Source of the DNA: Deminuibacter sp966424055
GTDB lineage: Bacteria; Bacteroidota; Bacteroidia; Chitinophagales; Chitinophagaceae
Direction of reading: 5' to 3'
DNA: 64,000 nucleotides
NCBI GenBank assembly: GCA_966424055.1
Contig: CBJLMB010000035.1
Span: 6,801-70,800 of the forward strand
A program made the translations under genes and the position numbers. Positions 34,804-45,038 of the stretch are shown here, piece after piece (position 1 is the first letter of the stretch; each line of letters begins with the position of its first letter). A model generated the notes under the pieces. That model worked only from the letters and a program-made list of their open reading frames with translations, was not told the DNA's origin and ran no database searches.

Positions 34804-35432
34804 TTAAAATGAATAGTTCACAACACTGCCATTCTTTTCTTCCTTCCCGGGTCTTTTCACGTTAATACCTTTTCTTATCCTGCTCAGGCTTTCGGGTGTA
34901 ATGCCCAGGTAAGAAGCGATCATGCTTTGAGACAGTTTGGCAAAAATACCAGGGAATGTTTCCATGAAATACAGGTACCTCTCCTCAGCAGTATAGCTCA
35001 GCAGCTGGATAACCCGGCTTTCCATAAGGGCAATATAATTTTGGAAAAAAATTTCGAAACATCCAGCATATTGCGGTGCATATTAAACACTGCCGCAATA
35101 AAATGCGCATCCAACTTTATCAGCCTGCTGCCTTCCAGTGCCTGTATGAAAAACCTGGCCGGCGTTTCTTTTTTTATTTCGCCGGCATAATCCCCGACAA
35201 ACCAATTTTCAGTTGCAAACTGGATGGTGTATTCCCTGCCCTGCACATCTGCACTGTAATAGCGCAGCAGCCCGCTTTCAACAAAATAATAATGCACCGG
35301 CACCACGGCTTTAGCAACCAGGAAATCGCCTTTTTTTATCGCAACCATTTCACAGCTCCTGGTCAGCAGTTGGGCAGTTTCCATATTCAATCCCAATTGT
35401 TCATTCAGTAAAAGCGTAAGCTTATTGATCAT
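34804..35432 (-). pseudogene. Crp/Fnr family regulator gene with a frameshift
   Basis: Two overlapping minus-strand frames make one protein. The first (35432-34998) gives a cyclic-nucleotide-binding-type domain (MINKLTLLLNEQ..., VPVHYYFVESGLLRYYSADVQGREYTIQFATENWFVGDYAGEIKKE) and runs out of frame after FFSKIILPL. The second resumes at MESRVIQLLSYTAEERYLYFMETFPGIFAKLSQSMIASYLGITPESLSRIRKG (35025-34804), the helix-turn-helix part. Insertion of one base near 35025 gives 209 residues, a usual length. Conserved residues on both sides are intact, so the break is recent or an assembly error. No homopolymer is present at the site. It lies downstream of katG on the same strand. Confidence 0.8.
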
Positions 35433-35655
35433 ACTGCATGTTCTTTTCTATCCTGGTAAATGTATAACGAAAGCAGGCATGCAACAGGGAAAAGACTTTC
35501 AAAATCACACACAATATTGTCGAAATCACACACAAGTACAGGCAGTTTATCATAGCGCCGGCCCTTACACCGACATTGCGCAATGCAATGGTGCAGCATC
35601 ATGGTGGACAGCTGTTCTCTAAAAAGGCGGCTATATTGTATGGATCAAAATAAAA

Positions 35656-35690
35656 AAGGGCGCCTGTGGCGCCCTTCCTGGAGGTTTATT
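35656..35690 (-). terminator. Rho-independent terminator of katG
   Basis: A nine-pair GC-rich stem AAGGGCGCC/GGCGCCCTT (35656-35664 with 35668-35676). Read on the minus strand it is followed by TTTTATTTTG. It lies about 50 bases after the katG stop codon. Confidence 0.8.
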
Positions 35691-35726
35691 TGATCAGCGG
35701 CTGCTTTTTATCACTTGACTATTTTA

Positions 35727-38006
35727 TTATGAGGCCAGGTCAAAACGGTCGAGGTTCATCACTTTAGTCCAGGCCGCAACAAAATCTTTCAAAAATTTAT
35801 CCTGCGCATCTGCACTACCATACACTTCTGCAATAGCCCTCAGTTCAGCATTAGAGCCAAAAACAAGATCTGCACGGGTGGCTGTCCATCTTGCCTCACC
35901 GGTAGCACGGTCGCTGCCTTCATACAATTCCCTGTCTTCGGTCAGGGCCTTCCATGCAGTTCGCATATCCAGCAGGTTAACGAAGAAATCGTTGGTAAGC
36001 TGCCCGGGGCGGGATGTGAAAACACCGTTCTTAGATCCATCGTAATTGATGTTCAATACACGCAAACCACCCAGCAAAACCGTTAACTCTGGTGCAGTAA
36101 GGGTAAGCAATTGTGCTTTGTCTATCAGCAGTTCTTCGGTAGATACAGGGTACCTGGCCTTGCGGTAATTGCGGAAGCCATCGGCAAGCGGCTCTAGGAA
36201 CCCAACTGATTCAACATCGGTTTGTTCCTGCGATGCATCCATACGGCCGGGTGTGAAAGGTACAGTGATGGTATATCCTGCATCTTTCGCTGCTTTTTCA
36301 ATGCCTGCCCCACCTGCCAGCACGATCAGGTCTGCCAGCGAAATCTTTTTGCCATTTGACTGTGCGCTGTTGAATTCTTTCTGAATATTTTCCAGCTTAT
36401 CCAGTACTTTTTGCAGTTGCGGCGGGTTGTTCACCTGCCAGTATTTCTGGGGAGCCAGGCGGATACGGGCACCATTGGCACCACCACGTTTATCAGAACC
36501 ACGGAAGGTAGAAGCAGCGGCCCATGCTGTAGACACCAGCTCTGATACGCTCAATCCAGATCCCAGTATCTTTGCTTTGAGGGCTGCGATATCTTTTTCA
36601 TCTACCAATACATGATCCACCGCGGGGATGGGATCCTGCCAGAGCAGTTCTTCTTCCGGCACATCGGCACCCAGGTAACGTGTACGGGGGCCCATATCGC
36701 GGTGTGTAAGTTTAAACCAGGCACGGGCAAAAGCATCTGCAAATTCATCGGGATGTTCAAGGAAGCGCCTGGATATTTTTTCATATGCAGGATCAAATCG
36801 CAAAGACAGGTCGGTGGTAAGCATGGTGGGCACATGCTTTTTTGAATCATCATAGGCATCGGGAATAATTTTATCAGCATTCTTTGCCACCCATTGATGT
36901 GCACCGGCAGGACTTTTTGTTAATTCCCATTCAAAGCCGAACAGGTTCTCAAAAAAATTATTGCTCCATTGTGTGGGCGTTTTTGTCCATATTACCTCCA
37001 GCCCGCTGGTAATAGTATCAGCACCTTTGCCAGCGCCATAACTATTGCTCCAGCCCAATCCCTGCATGTCCAGATCGGCCGCTTCAGGTTCCTTGCCCAC
37101 ATGTGTGGCGGGTGCGGCGCCATGGGTTTTGCCAAAGCTGTGGCCGCCGGCGATCAGGGCCACGGTTTCTTCATCGTTCATAGCCATACGGCCAAAAGTA
37201 TCACGGATGTCTTTTGCAGCTGCTATAGGATCGGGATTGCCATCGGGGCCTTCGGGATTTACATAAATTAATCCCATCTGCACAGCGGCAAGCGGTTTTT
37301 CCAGGTTGCGGCCATGGATATCGCCATCTGCATCTTCATCTGTAACAAGTACAGCATGTGATTCTTCCACACCGGGAGAACCATGTGCATACCGCAGATC
37401 GCCACCCAGCCAGGTGGTTTCAGCACCCCAGTACACATCTTCACTCGGTTCCCAGGCATCTTCACGTCCGCCGGCAAAACCGAATGTTTTAAAGCCCATT
37501 GATTCAAGCGCGATATTACCGGCAAGGATCAGCAGATCGGCCCAGGAAATTTTGCGGCCATATTTTTGTTTGATGGGCCAAAGCAAACGGCGCGCTTTAT
37601 CCAGGCTCACATTATCGGGCCAGCTGTTCAGCGGGGCAAACCGTTGCTGTCCCGAACCGGCACCGCCACGGCCATCCCCTACACGGTAGGTACCTGCACT
37701 GTGCCATGCCATGCGGATGAATAAGGGCCCATAATGGCCAAAATCAGCCGGCCACCAGTCCTGCGAGCTAGTCATCAGCGCATGAAGATCTTTTTTCACC
37801 GCTTCCAGATCAAGGCTTTTGAAGGCTTCGGCATAGTTAAACCCTTCATCCATCGGATTGGATAATGCCGAGTGCTGGCGAAGAATATTCAGCTTTAGCT
37901 GCCGGGGCCACCAGTCATGGTTCCTGGTACCTCCACCGCCAACATTATGCTTCATACTACCATTGTGAAACGGGCATTTGCTGATGTCATTTGATTCTTT
38001 TCCCAT
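35727..38006 (-). CDS. katG: Catalase-peroxidase KatG
   Basis: A 759-residue two-domain heme enzyme of normal length. The distal site is in PLFIRMAWHSAGTYR (Arg, Trp, His). The Tyr of GLIYVNPEGPDG and the Met of FGRMAMNDEET complete the Met-Tyr-Trp crosslink that gives catalase activity. The proximal His is in ALIAGGHSFGKTHG. The second, heme-free domain starts near residue 440. No signal peptide, so it is cytoplasmic. It removes hydrogen peroxide. A palindrome 54-69 bases upstream may bind a peroxide- or metal-responsive regulator. Confidence 0.98.
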   Translation of the reverse strand: MGKESNDISKCPFHNGSMKHNVGGGGTRNHDWWPRQLKLNILRQHSALSNPMDEGFNYAEAFKSLDLEAVKKDLHALMTSSQDWWPADFGHYGPLFIRMAWHSAGTYRVGDGRGGAGSGQQRFAPLNSWPDNVSLDKARRLLWPIKQKYGRKISWADLLILAGNIALESMGFKTFGFAGGREDAWEPSEDVYWGAETTWLGGDLRYAHGSPGVEESHAVLVTDEDADGDIHGRNLEKPLAAVQMGLIYVNPEGPDGNPDPIAAAKDIRDTFGRMAMNDEETVALIAGGHSFGKTHGAAPATHVGKEPEAADLDMQGLGWSNSYGAGKGADTITSGLEVIWTKTPTQWSNNFFENLFGFEWELTKSPAGAHQWVAKNADKIIPDAYDDSKKHVPTMLTTDLSLRFDPAYEKISRRFLEHPDEFADAFARAWFKLTHRDMGPRTRYLGADVPEEELLWQDPIPAVDHVLVDEKDIAALKAKILGSGLSVSELVSTAWAAASTFRGSDKRGGANGARIRLAPQKYWQVNNPPQLQKVLDKLENIQKEFNSAQSNGKKISLADLIVLAGGAGIEKAAKDAGYTITVPFTPGRMDASQEQTDVESVGFLEPLADGFRNYRKARYPVSTEELLIDKAQLLTLTAPELTVLLGGLRVLNINYDGSKNGVFTSRPGQLTNDFFVNLLDMRTAWKALTEDRELYEGSDRATGEARWTATRADLVFGSNAELRAIAEVYGSADAQDKFLKDFVAAWTKVMNLDRFDLAS

Positions 38007-38059
38007 TTTTTATTCGTTTTTTGATATGCAATGAACACTTGCCTGCAACATGGTGCAGG

Positions 38060-38075
38060 ATGATAAAATTATCAT
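38060..38075. promoter_or_regulatory. Palindrome upstream of katG, possible Fur/PerR-type box
   Basis: ATGATAAAATTATCAT has seven-base inverted arms (ATGATAA/TTATCAT) around AA. It is 54-69 bases before the katG start codon. The AT-rich TGATAA...TTATCA pattern resembles boxes of Fur-family proteins, but the centre is even rather than odd, so this is only a candidate. Confidence 0.4.
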
Positions 38076-38285
38076 TCCGGCTTCAATAATCACCATCAAT
38101 TAATTCTATATTTCAATAGCTTAAACCTATCACCCGGCAACCTGCCGGTAATACATACGCCGGTATCATCAAGCGCTACGCCGTTTATGCATGCAGGAGG
38201 TGTTGAAACGGGAACACCCGGAGCTGTGCAGGAATAATAACGCTCAATATCCCTTTACTGTTGAAAAAAAACTTAATTTAACCTT

Positions 38286-39278
38286 ATGAAGGCTGCAGAA
38301 AACACAAAAACACCAGGTTTGGGCATACTGAAAGCAGTTATCCTTATCATTGTATTGCTGGCACTAGGTCTCACTATCGGCGTTCCCCTCATTGTTCATT
38401 ATGTAGAATACGACACCTGGCGCGAAAACCCAGGCCAGTCTGCAACAATGGCTTTTTTCTGGCTGGGATTGGGCTGCTTTTTCTGGCTGCTGTTAATTGG
38501 GTTATACATCCATAATTTTATACTGAGCCAATTCCGGAAAAAAAGGCAATTAAGCAAACTGATGCAAAATGGCCGGCATACCAAAGGCACCATTATCAGC
38601 AAACAGGTAGTACAATCAATGGGCGAAGGGCTGTTGTTGTTATTGAAAGTTGAATTCAAAAACTTCTCAAACGCCCTGGTAGAAACAGCGCTGGACATAG
38701 TAGACAGTGAGCCTGCACTGGACCGGTTTGCTACCGGTAAATCGATCGCCCTGGTTGTTAATCCTGAAATAAGCAATCCGCCTGTAATAATAGAAGGCAA
38801 GGGTTTTCAATGGAACAGGACAATTATGGCGATCATTTTTTCGATATTGCTGTTGATGCTGGTACTGGCACCGGGCCTGCTGGTATATTCCTATATCCAT
38901 GAAAGCGGCGGGTATGGCTGGCGCTACCTGAGCTTTGGCCACCCATTTATACTGATCCCGTTCATCGGCTTACTCGAACTGCTGCCCTTTATGTTGTTTA
39001 CCGGCAAGCCAGGAAAACGCAGTACAGCAAGCAGGTTGTTATTGTATGGCAAATCGGCAACGGCAACCATCATCCATACCCAACAAACCGGGTTGTATAT
39101 CAACGAGCAGCCACAGGTATTGTTTACAGTTGAATTTGAAGGTGCCCGTGGGCATACCACCCATGCCTCTTTTAAAAAGGTGGTGGACCTGTTGAAAATA
39201 CCCGATATCACACCCGGCAAAACGATCACGGTTTTATACAATCCCGATAATCCACAACAAATAGCACCTGTTGAATAA
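38286..39278 (+). CDS. Membrane protein with two DUF3592-like repeats
   Basis: 330 residues. Two hydrophobic segments (about 14-36 and 54-76) precede a soluble part (GRHTKGTIISKQVVQSMGEGLLLLLKVEFKN..., residues 90-165). Two more hydrophobic segments (about 180-205 and 220-240) precede a second similar soluble part (GKSATATIIHTQQTGLYINEQPQVLFTVEFEG... to VLYNPDNPQQIAPVE). Each soluble half resembles the DUF3592 module that ends in YNPxxP. The function is unknown. The next gene starts one base after its stop codon. Confidence 0.75.
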   Translation: MKAAENTKTPGLGILKAVILIIVLLALGLTIGVPLIVHYVEYDTWRENPGQSATMAFFWLGLGCFFWLLLIGLYIHNFILSQFRKKRQLSKLMQNGRHTKGTIISKQVVQSMGEGLLLLLKVEFKNFSNALVETALDIVDSEPALDRFATGKSIALVVNPEISNPPVIIEGKGFQWNRTIMAIIFSILLLMLVLAPGLLVYSYIHESGGYGWRYLSFGHPFILIPFIGLLELLPFMLFTGKPGKRSTASRLLLYGKSATATIIHTQQTGLYINEQPQVLFTVEFEGARGHTTHASFKKVVDLLKIPDITPGKTITVLYNPDNPQQIAPVE

Positions 39279-39279
39279 T

Positions 39280-39984
39280 ATGCGACCACTCACCTCTCCT
39301 GCGGCTGTATTTCTTTTTTTATTTGGTTTGATGGCATTTTCTTCCTGCGACCAGATCAACAAAAGCTTTGAAGATACCCTGCATCCCAAACCGGTAAAAA
39401 AGAAAAACACCGGCGAAACCGGCAGTGCACAAAGTACAGCCAGTAGTACGACTATAATAACGGAGAATTATTCCGGGGAAGCCCCCGTTTACAGGAGCCT
39501 TTTTTCCAATGCAGATACACTGGATCAAATACTGGATGAATTAAAAAATCTGCCGCAATTCAAAGGCAAGAAACTGAACCTTTATCAGTCCATGCATTTT
39601 TATGATTTTCATGGCGGACAAATCAATATCAATATCCAGGATCCTGACACCACAGAGAATATAGACACCTATGTTTATGCCAATGGCAGATGGCAGGCGC
39701 CGCAACCTGTAAAAGTCATCGGCAATATCAGCCAGGTCGATTTCCTGCTTCCGCTTGATAAGATCAGGTTCTCCACGGCAAAAAAAGTTTTTGACAAGAC
39801 CATTGAAAAATCCAAAGAAATACCCGGCGCCAAACAAGTGCAGTTCGTGTACTTTAATTACATTAAAATAAAAGCCTTTAATAAAACTGATGCGAAATGG
39901 TACACTACTGTTGATGGCTCCCGCAATAATGTTACACTTAACTTTGATGTTAATGGTGATCTGACAGAAATGAAAAAGCAATAA
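39280..39984 (+). CDS. Lipoprotein of unknown function
   Basis: 234 residues with lipobox LMAFSSCDQ (Cys near 24). The start is the ATG at 39280; a TTG nine bases upstream overlaps the previous gene. After a Thr/Ser-rich linker (about 40-65) a soluble domain follows, with LDQILDELKNLPQFKGKKLNLYQSMHFYDFHGGQININIQDPDTTENIDTYVYANGRWQAPQPVKV. No family is recognised. Together with the DUF3592-like gene it forms a two-gene unit, with the SRPBCC gene 33 bases further on. Confidence 0.72.
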   Translation: MRPLTSPAAVFLFLFGLMAFSSCDQINKSFEDTLHPKPVKKKNTGETGSAQSTASSTTIITENYSGEAPVYRSLFSNADTLDQILDELKNLPQFKGKKLNLYQSMHFYDFHGGQININIQDPDTTENIDTYVYANGRWQAPQPVKVIGNISQVDFLLPLDKIRFSTAKKVFDKTIEKSKEIPGAKQVQFVYFNYIKIKAFNKTDAKWYTTVDGSRNNVTLNFDVNGDLTEMKKQ

Positions 39985-40017
39985 ACAGGACAGGCATATC
40001 AGAAAAAGAACAATCAA

Positions 40018-40467
40018 GTGATGATCATTGATAAAACCATTACCATAAATGCCCATACCGGTGAAGTATGGAAAACGCTGACAAAACCGGATATGATGTT
40101 GCAATGGATGGGCGATACCGAGCTGCAGCTGGAAATACACAGCAGCTGGCAGGAAGGCAGCCCCCTGATTATCCGGGGTTTTCACCATACCGCTTTTGAA
40201 AACAAAGGCACTATATGGAAATATGAGCCCGGCACCCGTTTTACCTATAACCAGCTCAGCTCACTATCACGGCTTACCGATGTGCCGGAACATTACTCTG
40301 TTTTCGATTTTCAGCTAACAGCGCTGCAAAGCCAAACCCTGCTGCAATTGACCATTACCAATTTTCCTACGGAAACAATTTTCCAGCACCTTAATTTTTA
40401 CTGGAACACCACCCTGCACAAGATCAAATCAGTAGCTGAAAAACAAGTACAGCAGGCCATACAATAA
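40018..40467 (+). CDS. SRPBCC (AHSA1-like) domain protein
   Basis: 149 residues of the START-like fold: MIIDKTITINAHTGEVWKTLTKPDMMLQWMGDTELQLEIHSSWQEGSPLIIRG is the standard AHSA1 beginning. It ends with the long C-terminal helix (FYWNTTLHKIKSVAEKQVQQAIQ). It is a different subgroup from the SRPBCC protein at 27.7 kb. Probably the third gene of the 38.3-40.5 kb unit. Ligand unknown. Confidence 0.87.
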   Translation: MMIIDKTITINAHTGEVWKTLTKPDMMLQWMGDTELQLEIHSSWQEGSPLIIRGFHHTAFENKGTIWKYEPGTRFTYNQLSSLSRLTDVPEHYSVFDFQLTALQSQTLLQLTITNFPTETIFQHLNFYWNTTLHKIKSVAEKQVQQAIQ

Positions 40468-40653
40468 GCCGGGGACAGATAGCCCTGATTTTGCCCATAC
40501 ATGCAAGCTCTCCGTTGTTCTTCCTGTACGGGTGATGCACCTGCGCCAATAATGTTCAGCATTTGTTTCATGAACAGGGCTGGCCTGTTCAAACAATTCA
40601 TTCCATACGGCATTCCAGCCGGTACATGTTTCCCTGAACAATGAAACGCATGT

Positions 40654-42123
40654 TCAGGATAATTGCGGCTCTGCCCTGGCGAAGAATACGGCCAGGTGCA
40701 TTGCCTGTTTGGCCACCGCGCTGAAATAAAGCGGCAATGGCTGAAGCCAATGAGCGGTTGCACCGGCGCACCAGATGCGCTCCATACTGCCCGACCGGCT
40801 GTTCACAACCTGCTGCTCTTTGCTTACAGATAACACCTCTGTCAAATGCGGCTGGAACTGCAGGGAATAACCATCTTTGGTTTCATACAATTTTGGTTTA
40901 TCGAAACCGGTGGCACAAACAATATAATCGAAGCGGCTATAAGTACCGTCTGTCCAGTGAAGCGTCCAGGTATCTTCTATCCTGGCAATGCCTGCAGTAT
41001 TGCATTTTCGCACCTGCAACTGGTTAGCTTCCATTAAACGCAGTATTTCACGGGCATTCTCGGCAGGAAAAGAAGAAATATATTTACCTATCAGGGGTTT
41101 AAAAGCCTGCAGCATATGCTTCCTGTCTTCGCCAGATAACTGTGCACCGATGCTGTTGAGCGTTTCATAAAATTCTACCAGCAGTTCTTTCCAATGGTTA
41201 TCATTTTTTTTATCAACCGCCAGGCTATCACGTAAAAACTGTATGGGGGATGCATTGCGTGCTACCTGTTTACTCCGCGGCAGTTCACTGTACCTGCGCA
41301 ATGCATTCAGCAGTATGCGGTACCCTTTTATTTTGATCTTTGCACCGGCCTTCAGCAAAATATTGCGTTCCTGTGAAAGAATGTATCTGCCAGGGGCAGT
41401 TATGACCGCATTTTTTACCGAAGGCAGTTCTCCGCTGCGTGAAGCCATTACAATAGTGCAATTCCTTTTGGCCAGCAGCAGTGTGGCATCGATCGCGCTA
41501 AGCCCTGTACCAAGCACCAGCACACGGGAAGAAGTCTGCACCTGTTGTATATCGCCATTTTCAGGAAAAGGCGACCGGATAATGCATTTATCCGTTTCAA
41601 ATGGTTTGATCCAATCTGGTATATAAGGCGTGTTGAAACCCCGGCAATCAATAATATCTCTTACCATCACCGGCACCTGGCCTTCTGCGTGAAGAAAATA
41701 CCGTCCCATTACCCCTTTGGTAATATGCTTTACATCGCTGTTGATCAGGTGTACACTCGCTCCCCCTGCAATGGCAGTATCAATGGCCTGTTTCAGTCTT
41801 GTAGTAAAATACTGTGCAAACAACCGCCTGGGTGAAACCCCTTCGCCCGAGGCGTTGAACCCACCCGCATACAGGTAGTCAACAAAATCGTCCGGCTCAT
41901 CGTAAAAAATAGAGTTCAGGTTATTGGGTGTATTGCATAACAGCGTATCGTTATCTGTTCCAAAAGCAAGACCGCCCTGAAAAAAACGGCTGTCAAAAAT
42001 ATAATAAGTATGATGTGTGTTCCTTTTTACCAGGTTACAAAAAACACAGGCACCTGTGGCCCCTGCACCAATAATTGCCACAGCAGATGACTTTTCATAC
42101 CGGCTGGCACCTCTCACAGACAT
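40654..42123 (-). CDS. FAD/NAD(P)-binding protein (PF13454-type)
   Basis: A 489-residue flavoprotein. The FAD motif AIIGAGATGACVF starts at residue 16. A family-typical segment follows, GGLAFGTDNDTLLCNTPNNLNSIFYDEPDDFVDYL. A second dinucleotide motif is VLVLGTGLSAIDATLLLA near residue 205, and the C-terminal DYIVCATGF is present. Such proteins are often linked to amino acid or siderophore N-oxidation or to HpnW-like roles, but no substrate can be inferred. It stands alone between convergent or divergent genes. Confidence 0.85.
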   Translation of the reverse strand: MSVRGASRYEKSSAVAIIGAGATGACVFCNLVKRNTHHTYYIFDSRFFQGGLAFGTDNDTLLCNTPNNLNSIFYDEPDDFVDYLYAGGFNASGEGVSPRRLFAQYFTTRLKQAIDTAIAGGASVHLINSDVKHITKGVMGRYFLHAEGQVPVMVRDIIDCRGFNTPYIPDWIKPFETDKCIIRSPFPENGDIQQVQTSSRVLVLGTGLSAIDATLLLAKRNCTIVMASRSGELPSVKNAVITAPGRYILSQERNILLKAGAKIKIKGYRILLNALRRYSELPRSKQVARNASPIQFLRDSLAVDKKNDNHWKELLVEFYETLNSIGAQLSGEDRKHMLQAFKPLIGKYISSFPAENAREILRLMEANQLQVRKCNTAGIARIEDTWTLHWTDGTYSRFDYIVCATGFDKPKLYETKDGYSLQFQPHLTEVLSVSKEQQVVNSRSGSMERIWCAGATAHWLQPLPLYFSAVAKQAMHLAVFFARAEPQLS

Positions 42124-42656
42124 AACGATATTCTTTTAAGGGTAAACATTGCGATAGTATGAGACAGGATATTTTTGCACGGGCGAAGCAGTTCCTGTTT
42201 GTGAAATAATAAACAGGGACTGCCGGATGCGTGCTTTTACTTAGCAGCTTGCAACACCTGAAGCCAACCCATAGAACAACCTGCACATTATTTGCCGCTG
42301 GCAGTCATCACTGGCATTGATATAACTGTATAGCCTGATACGTGGCAGGTATTGCCAGTATTTTGCCAAACAGCAATTATTTTGAGGGAAGAATAAAAAC
42401 GAATGACAGGTCAAAAGGATAGGGTTTTGGGGTTGCATCACCAGGTACAAATTGGTTAAAGATACCGGCAGGCATTGCCTTTTCATGGCTAAATTAAATA
42501 AAAAGAATGCAGCAGTGTTAACAGGCCACCCAACTGAATAAATTGAATAAAACAGCCGTGCAGGGCCGCTGCCCCGGCAGGGGAACATTTTACAGGAGAA
42601 AGAAAGGCTACTGGCACTGTGTTTCAGCAGCTTTATTAAAAGCGTATAGCCGGAGG
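42124..42656. other. Non-coding gap
   Basis: About 530 bases between the flavoprotein start and the permease end. A 115-codon frame on the minus strand (42241-42588) has an unlikely composition (many Cys, Phe, Tyr) and no domain, so it is not accepted. No repeat or RNA is recognised. Confidence 0.4.
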
Positions 42657-45038
42657 CTATTCAGACCGCAGGCTTTTAACGGGATTTGCCAGTGCTGCTT
42701 TAATGCCCTGGAAGCTTACCGTTAACATGGTGATCAAAAGCGCACCGGCAGCAGCAGCAGCAAAAATCCACCAGGATGCACGGGTATGCACTTCATAGTT
42801 CAGCAGCCATTTGTGCATGGTATAATAGGCTATGGGTATGGCCATCAATATGGCAAAAAGCACCAGCTGTACAAAATCTTTGCTCAGCAATCCCCATAAA
42901 TTCCATACCGAAGCACCCAGCACCTTGCGCACGCCTATTTCCTTTACCCGTTGCTCTGCCATGAAAGCTGCCATACCGAACAACCCCAGGCAGCTGAGGA
43001 AAACAGCCAGCGTTGCAAAAAAGCCAGACAGTTTTCCTACCTGTTCTTCATTATTGAATTTCCTGGCGTATTCCTCTGAAACAAACCGGTAACTAAATGG
43101 CTCATCAGGATTGAACTGCTTCCATACCTGTGCTATTCTTTCAAGGGCAGCAGGCATGCTCAGCGCTGGAGCCATTTTGATGATCAGTGTGCCGGTGGCG
43201 CCTTCCAGGGCGCTGAAAACAACCGGCCTGGGTTCATCGAAAGGCGATTCCATCACAAGATTATCTACCACACCTATCACGGTATAGGGTTTGCCCCACC
43301 AGGTGATCGTTTCGCCTACCGGATGCTGCAGGTTCATAAAGCGTGCGGCGGCCTCATTTAAAATGACTGCGGTAGAATCGGAGATAAATTCCCGTGAAAA
43401 ATCACGCCCTTCTTTGATTGTCCAGCCAACAGTTTTACCAAAATCCTGCGATACATCAATAGCACCAAAGTTGACGGACAGGTCAGGATCTTTTCCTTTC
43501 CAGTTAAAGCCACTGGAACTGTTCCAGATATCAGTTGTAGGGCTTCCGGATTCCGCTACCGCAGTAACCGCCCCTGTTTGCAGCAATTCATTTTTAACAG
43601 CCGTAAAATTACGGTGAACATGATCGGTGATCATGGGTACAGTGATCAATCGTTCCCTTTCATAGCCTACCGGCCTGTTTTTTACAAACTGTATTTGCCT
43701 GTACACTACAGCAGTACCAATGGTAAGTACAACGGAAACCGTGAACTGCACTACCACCAGTACCTTGCGGGGCAGCGCCGCCAAACGCCCGGCTTTAAAA
43801 GTACCTTTCAATACTTTCACCGGTTTAAAAGAAGACAGGTATAAAGCAGGATAGCTGCCGACTACCAGTGCTGTTACCAGCACAAAGCCCAGGCATAGTA
43901 ACCAGAAAAAAGGATTGCCCCATAGAATAGTCATCTGCTTATCGGCAACAATATTGAAAAACGGCAGTGCCAGTTGTACCAGCAGCAGGGAGCAGGCAAA
44001 TGCTGCCACCACTACCACCAGGGATTCGCTCATAAATTGTTCAACCAGCTGTCTTCGCAGCGAGCCTATGCTTTTGCGTATGCCCACTTCCTTTGCGCGA
44101 CGCTCACTTCTCGCTGTGCTCAAGTTCATAAAATTGATGCAGGCCAGCAGCAGCACAAAAACACCAATGATGCCAAATAACCACACATATTGTATGGCGC
44201 CACCTGTATTGACGCCGTTTTTAAATTCACCGTATAAATGCCATTTGCTCATGGGGTGCAGAAAAAGCTCCGGCTTTTTTCTTGCCAGCTGTGCATTTAC
44301 TTTTTTCAGCTTGGCATCCCTGATGCGCAGTGAAACTTTCCGGATATCTGCATTGTCATTCAGGCGGACAAAAAGCGCGAAGGAATTGGGGCGCCAGGAA
44401 TCTTCCATTGTTTTCAGTCCGTTCTCATCATAATACAATTTCCATGTGCCGATAAAATGCATGTTATTCATTGAGGAATTGCGTGGAAAATCTTTATACA
44501 CACCCGTTACCTTAACAATAAACCTGTTGTCGATTTTTATCATCCTATTCATTGGGTCAGCATCTCCAAAATAAGCCCTGGCGGCTGAAGCAGATAAAAT
44601 GACCGATGAAGGATCGTTCAGGCTTTGCCGGTTTCCCTGTAACATCGGCAAGCTGAAAAGATCGATGACCCCGTCTTCAAAAAAAGCACCGGTTTCAGAC
44701 AACCGCTTATCGTTGTACGATAATAAATGTTCACCCCATCCTCCGGCAGTGATCACCTGCCTGAAATCGTTGCCATAATTTTTCCGCAATTCCTCGCCAA
44801 GCGGGTAAGGCACATCCATCCAGGTTTGCACGCTGCCATTGTTGGTTACATTTTGTATAACGCGCGCTATACGGTCGTTGTGCTGGAAATTTTTATCAAA
44901 AGAAAGCTCGTCCCATATCCATAAACCAATCAAAATGGCAACCGCCATGCCAATACTCAACCCTGCAATATTGATCACACCATGTACTTTGTTTTTTACC
45001 AGGTTGCGAAACGCTGATTTTACATAGTTTTTAAACAT
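42657..45038 (-). CDS. FtsX/MacB-type ABC transporter permease
   Basis: 793 residues, starting MFKNYVKSAFRNLVKNKVHGVINIAGLSIGMA; the frame extends upstream to 45128, but this conserved beginning fixes the start at 45038. One N-terminal membrane helix (about 20-42), a MacB-type periplasmic domain, three helices (about 285-400), a second periplasmic domain and three final helices, ending ANPVKSLRSE. This two-unit form is abundant in Bacteroidota. No ATPase gene is nearby, so the partner is encoded elsewhere. Probable role: export or mechanical signalling across the envelope. A paralogue is at 50.2 kb. Confidence 0.9.
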   Translation of the reverse strand: MFKNYVKSAFRNLVKNKVHGVINIAGLSIGMAVAILIGLWIWDELSFDKNFQHNDRIARVIQNVTNNGSVQTWMDVPYPLGEELRKNYGNDFRQVITAGGWGEHLLSYNDKRLSETGAFFEDGVIDLFSLPMLQGNRQSLNDPSSVILSASAARAYFGDADPMNRMIKIDNRFIVKVTGVYKDFPRNSSMNNMHFIGTWKLYYDENGLKTMEDSWRPNSFALFVRLNDNADIRKVSLRIRDAKLKKVNAQLARKKPELFLHPMSKWHLYGEFKNGVNTGGAIQYVWLFGIIGVFVLLLACINFMNLSTARSERRAKEVGIRKSIGSLRRQLVEQFMSESLVVVVAAFACSLLLVQLALPFFNIVADKQMTILWGNPFFWLLCLGFVLVTALVVGSYPALYLSSFKPVKVLKGTFKAGRLAALPRKVLVVVQFTVSVVLTIGTAVVYRQIQFVKNRPVGYERERLITVPMITDHVHRNFTAVKNELLQTGAVTAVAESGSPTTDIWNSSSGFNWKGKDPDLSVNFGAIDVSQDFGKTVGWTIKEGRDFSREFISDSTAVILNEAAARFMNLQHPVGETITWWGKPYTVIGVVDNLVMESPFDEPRPVVFSALEGATGTLIIKMAPALSMPAALERIAQVWKQFNPDEPFSYRFVSEEYARKFNNEEQVGKLSGFFATLAVFLSCLGLFGMAAFMAEQRVKEIGVRKVLGASVWNLWGLLSKDFVQLVLFAILMAIPIAYYTMHKWLLNYEVHTRASWWIFAAAAAGALLITMLTVSFQGIKAALANPVKSLRSE

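Noticed and set aside
42241..42588. 115-codon minus-strand frame
   Set aside because: Very high Cys/Phe/Tyr content and no domain; judged chance.
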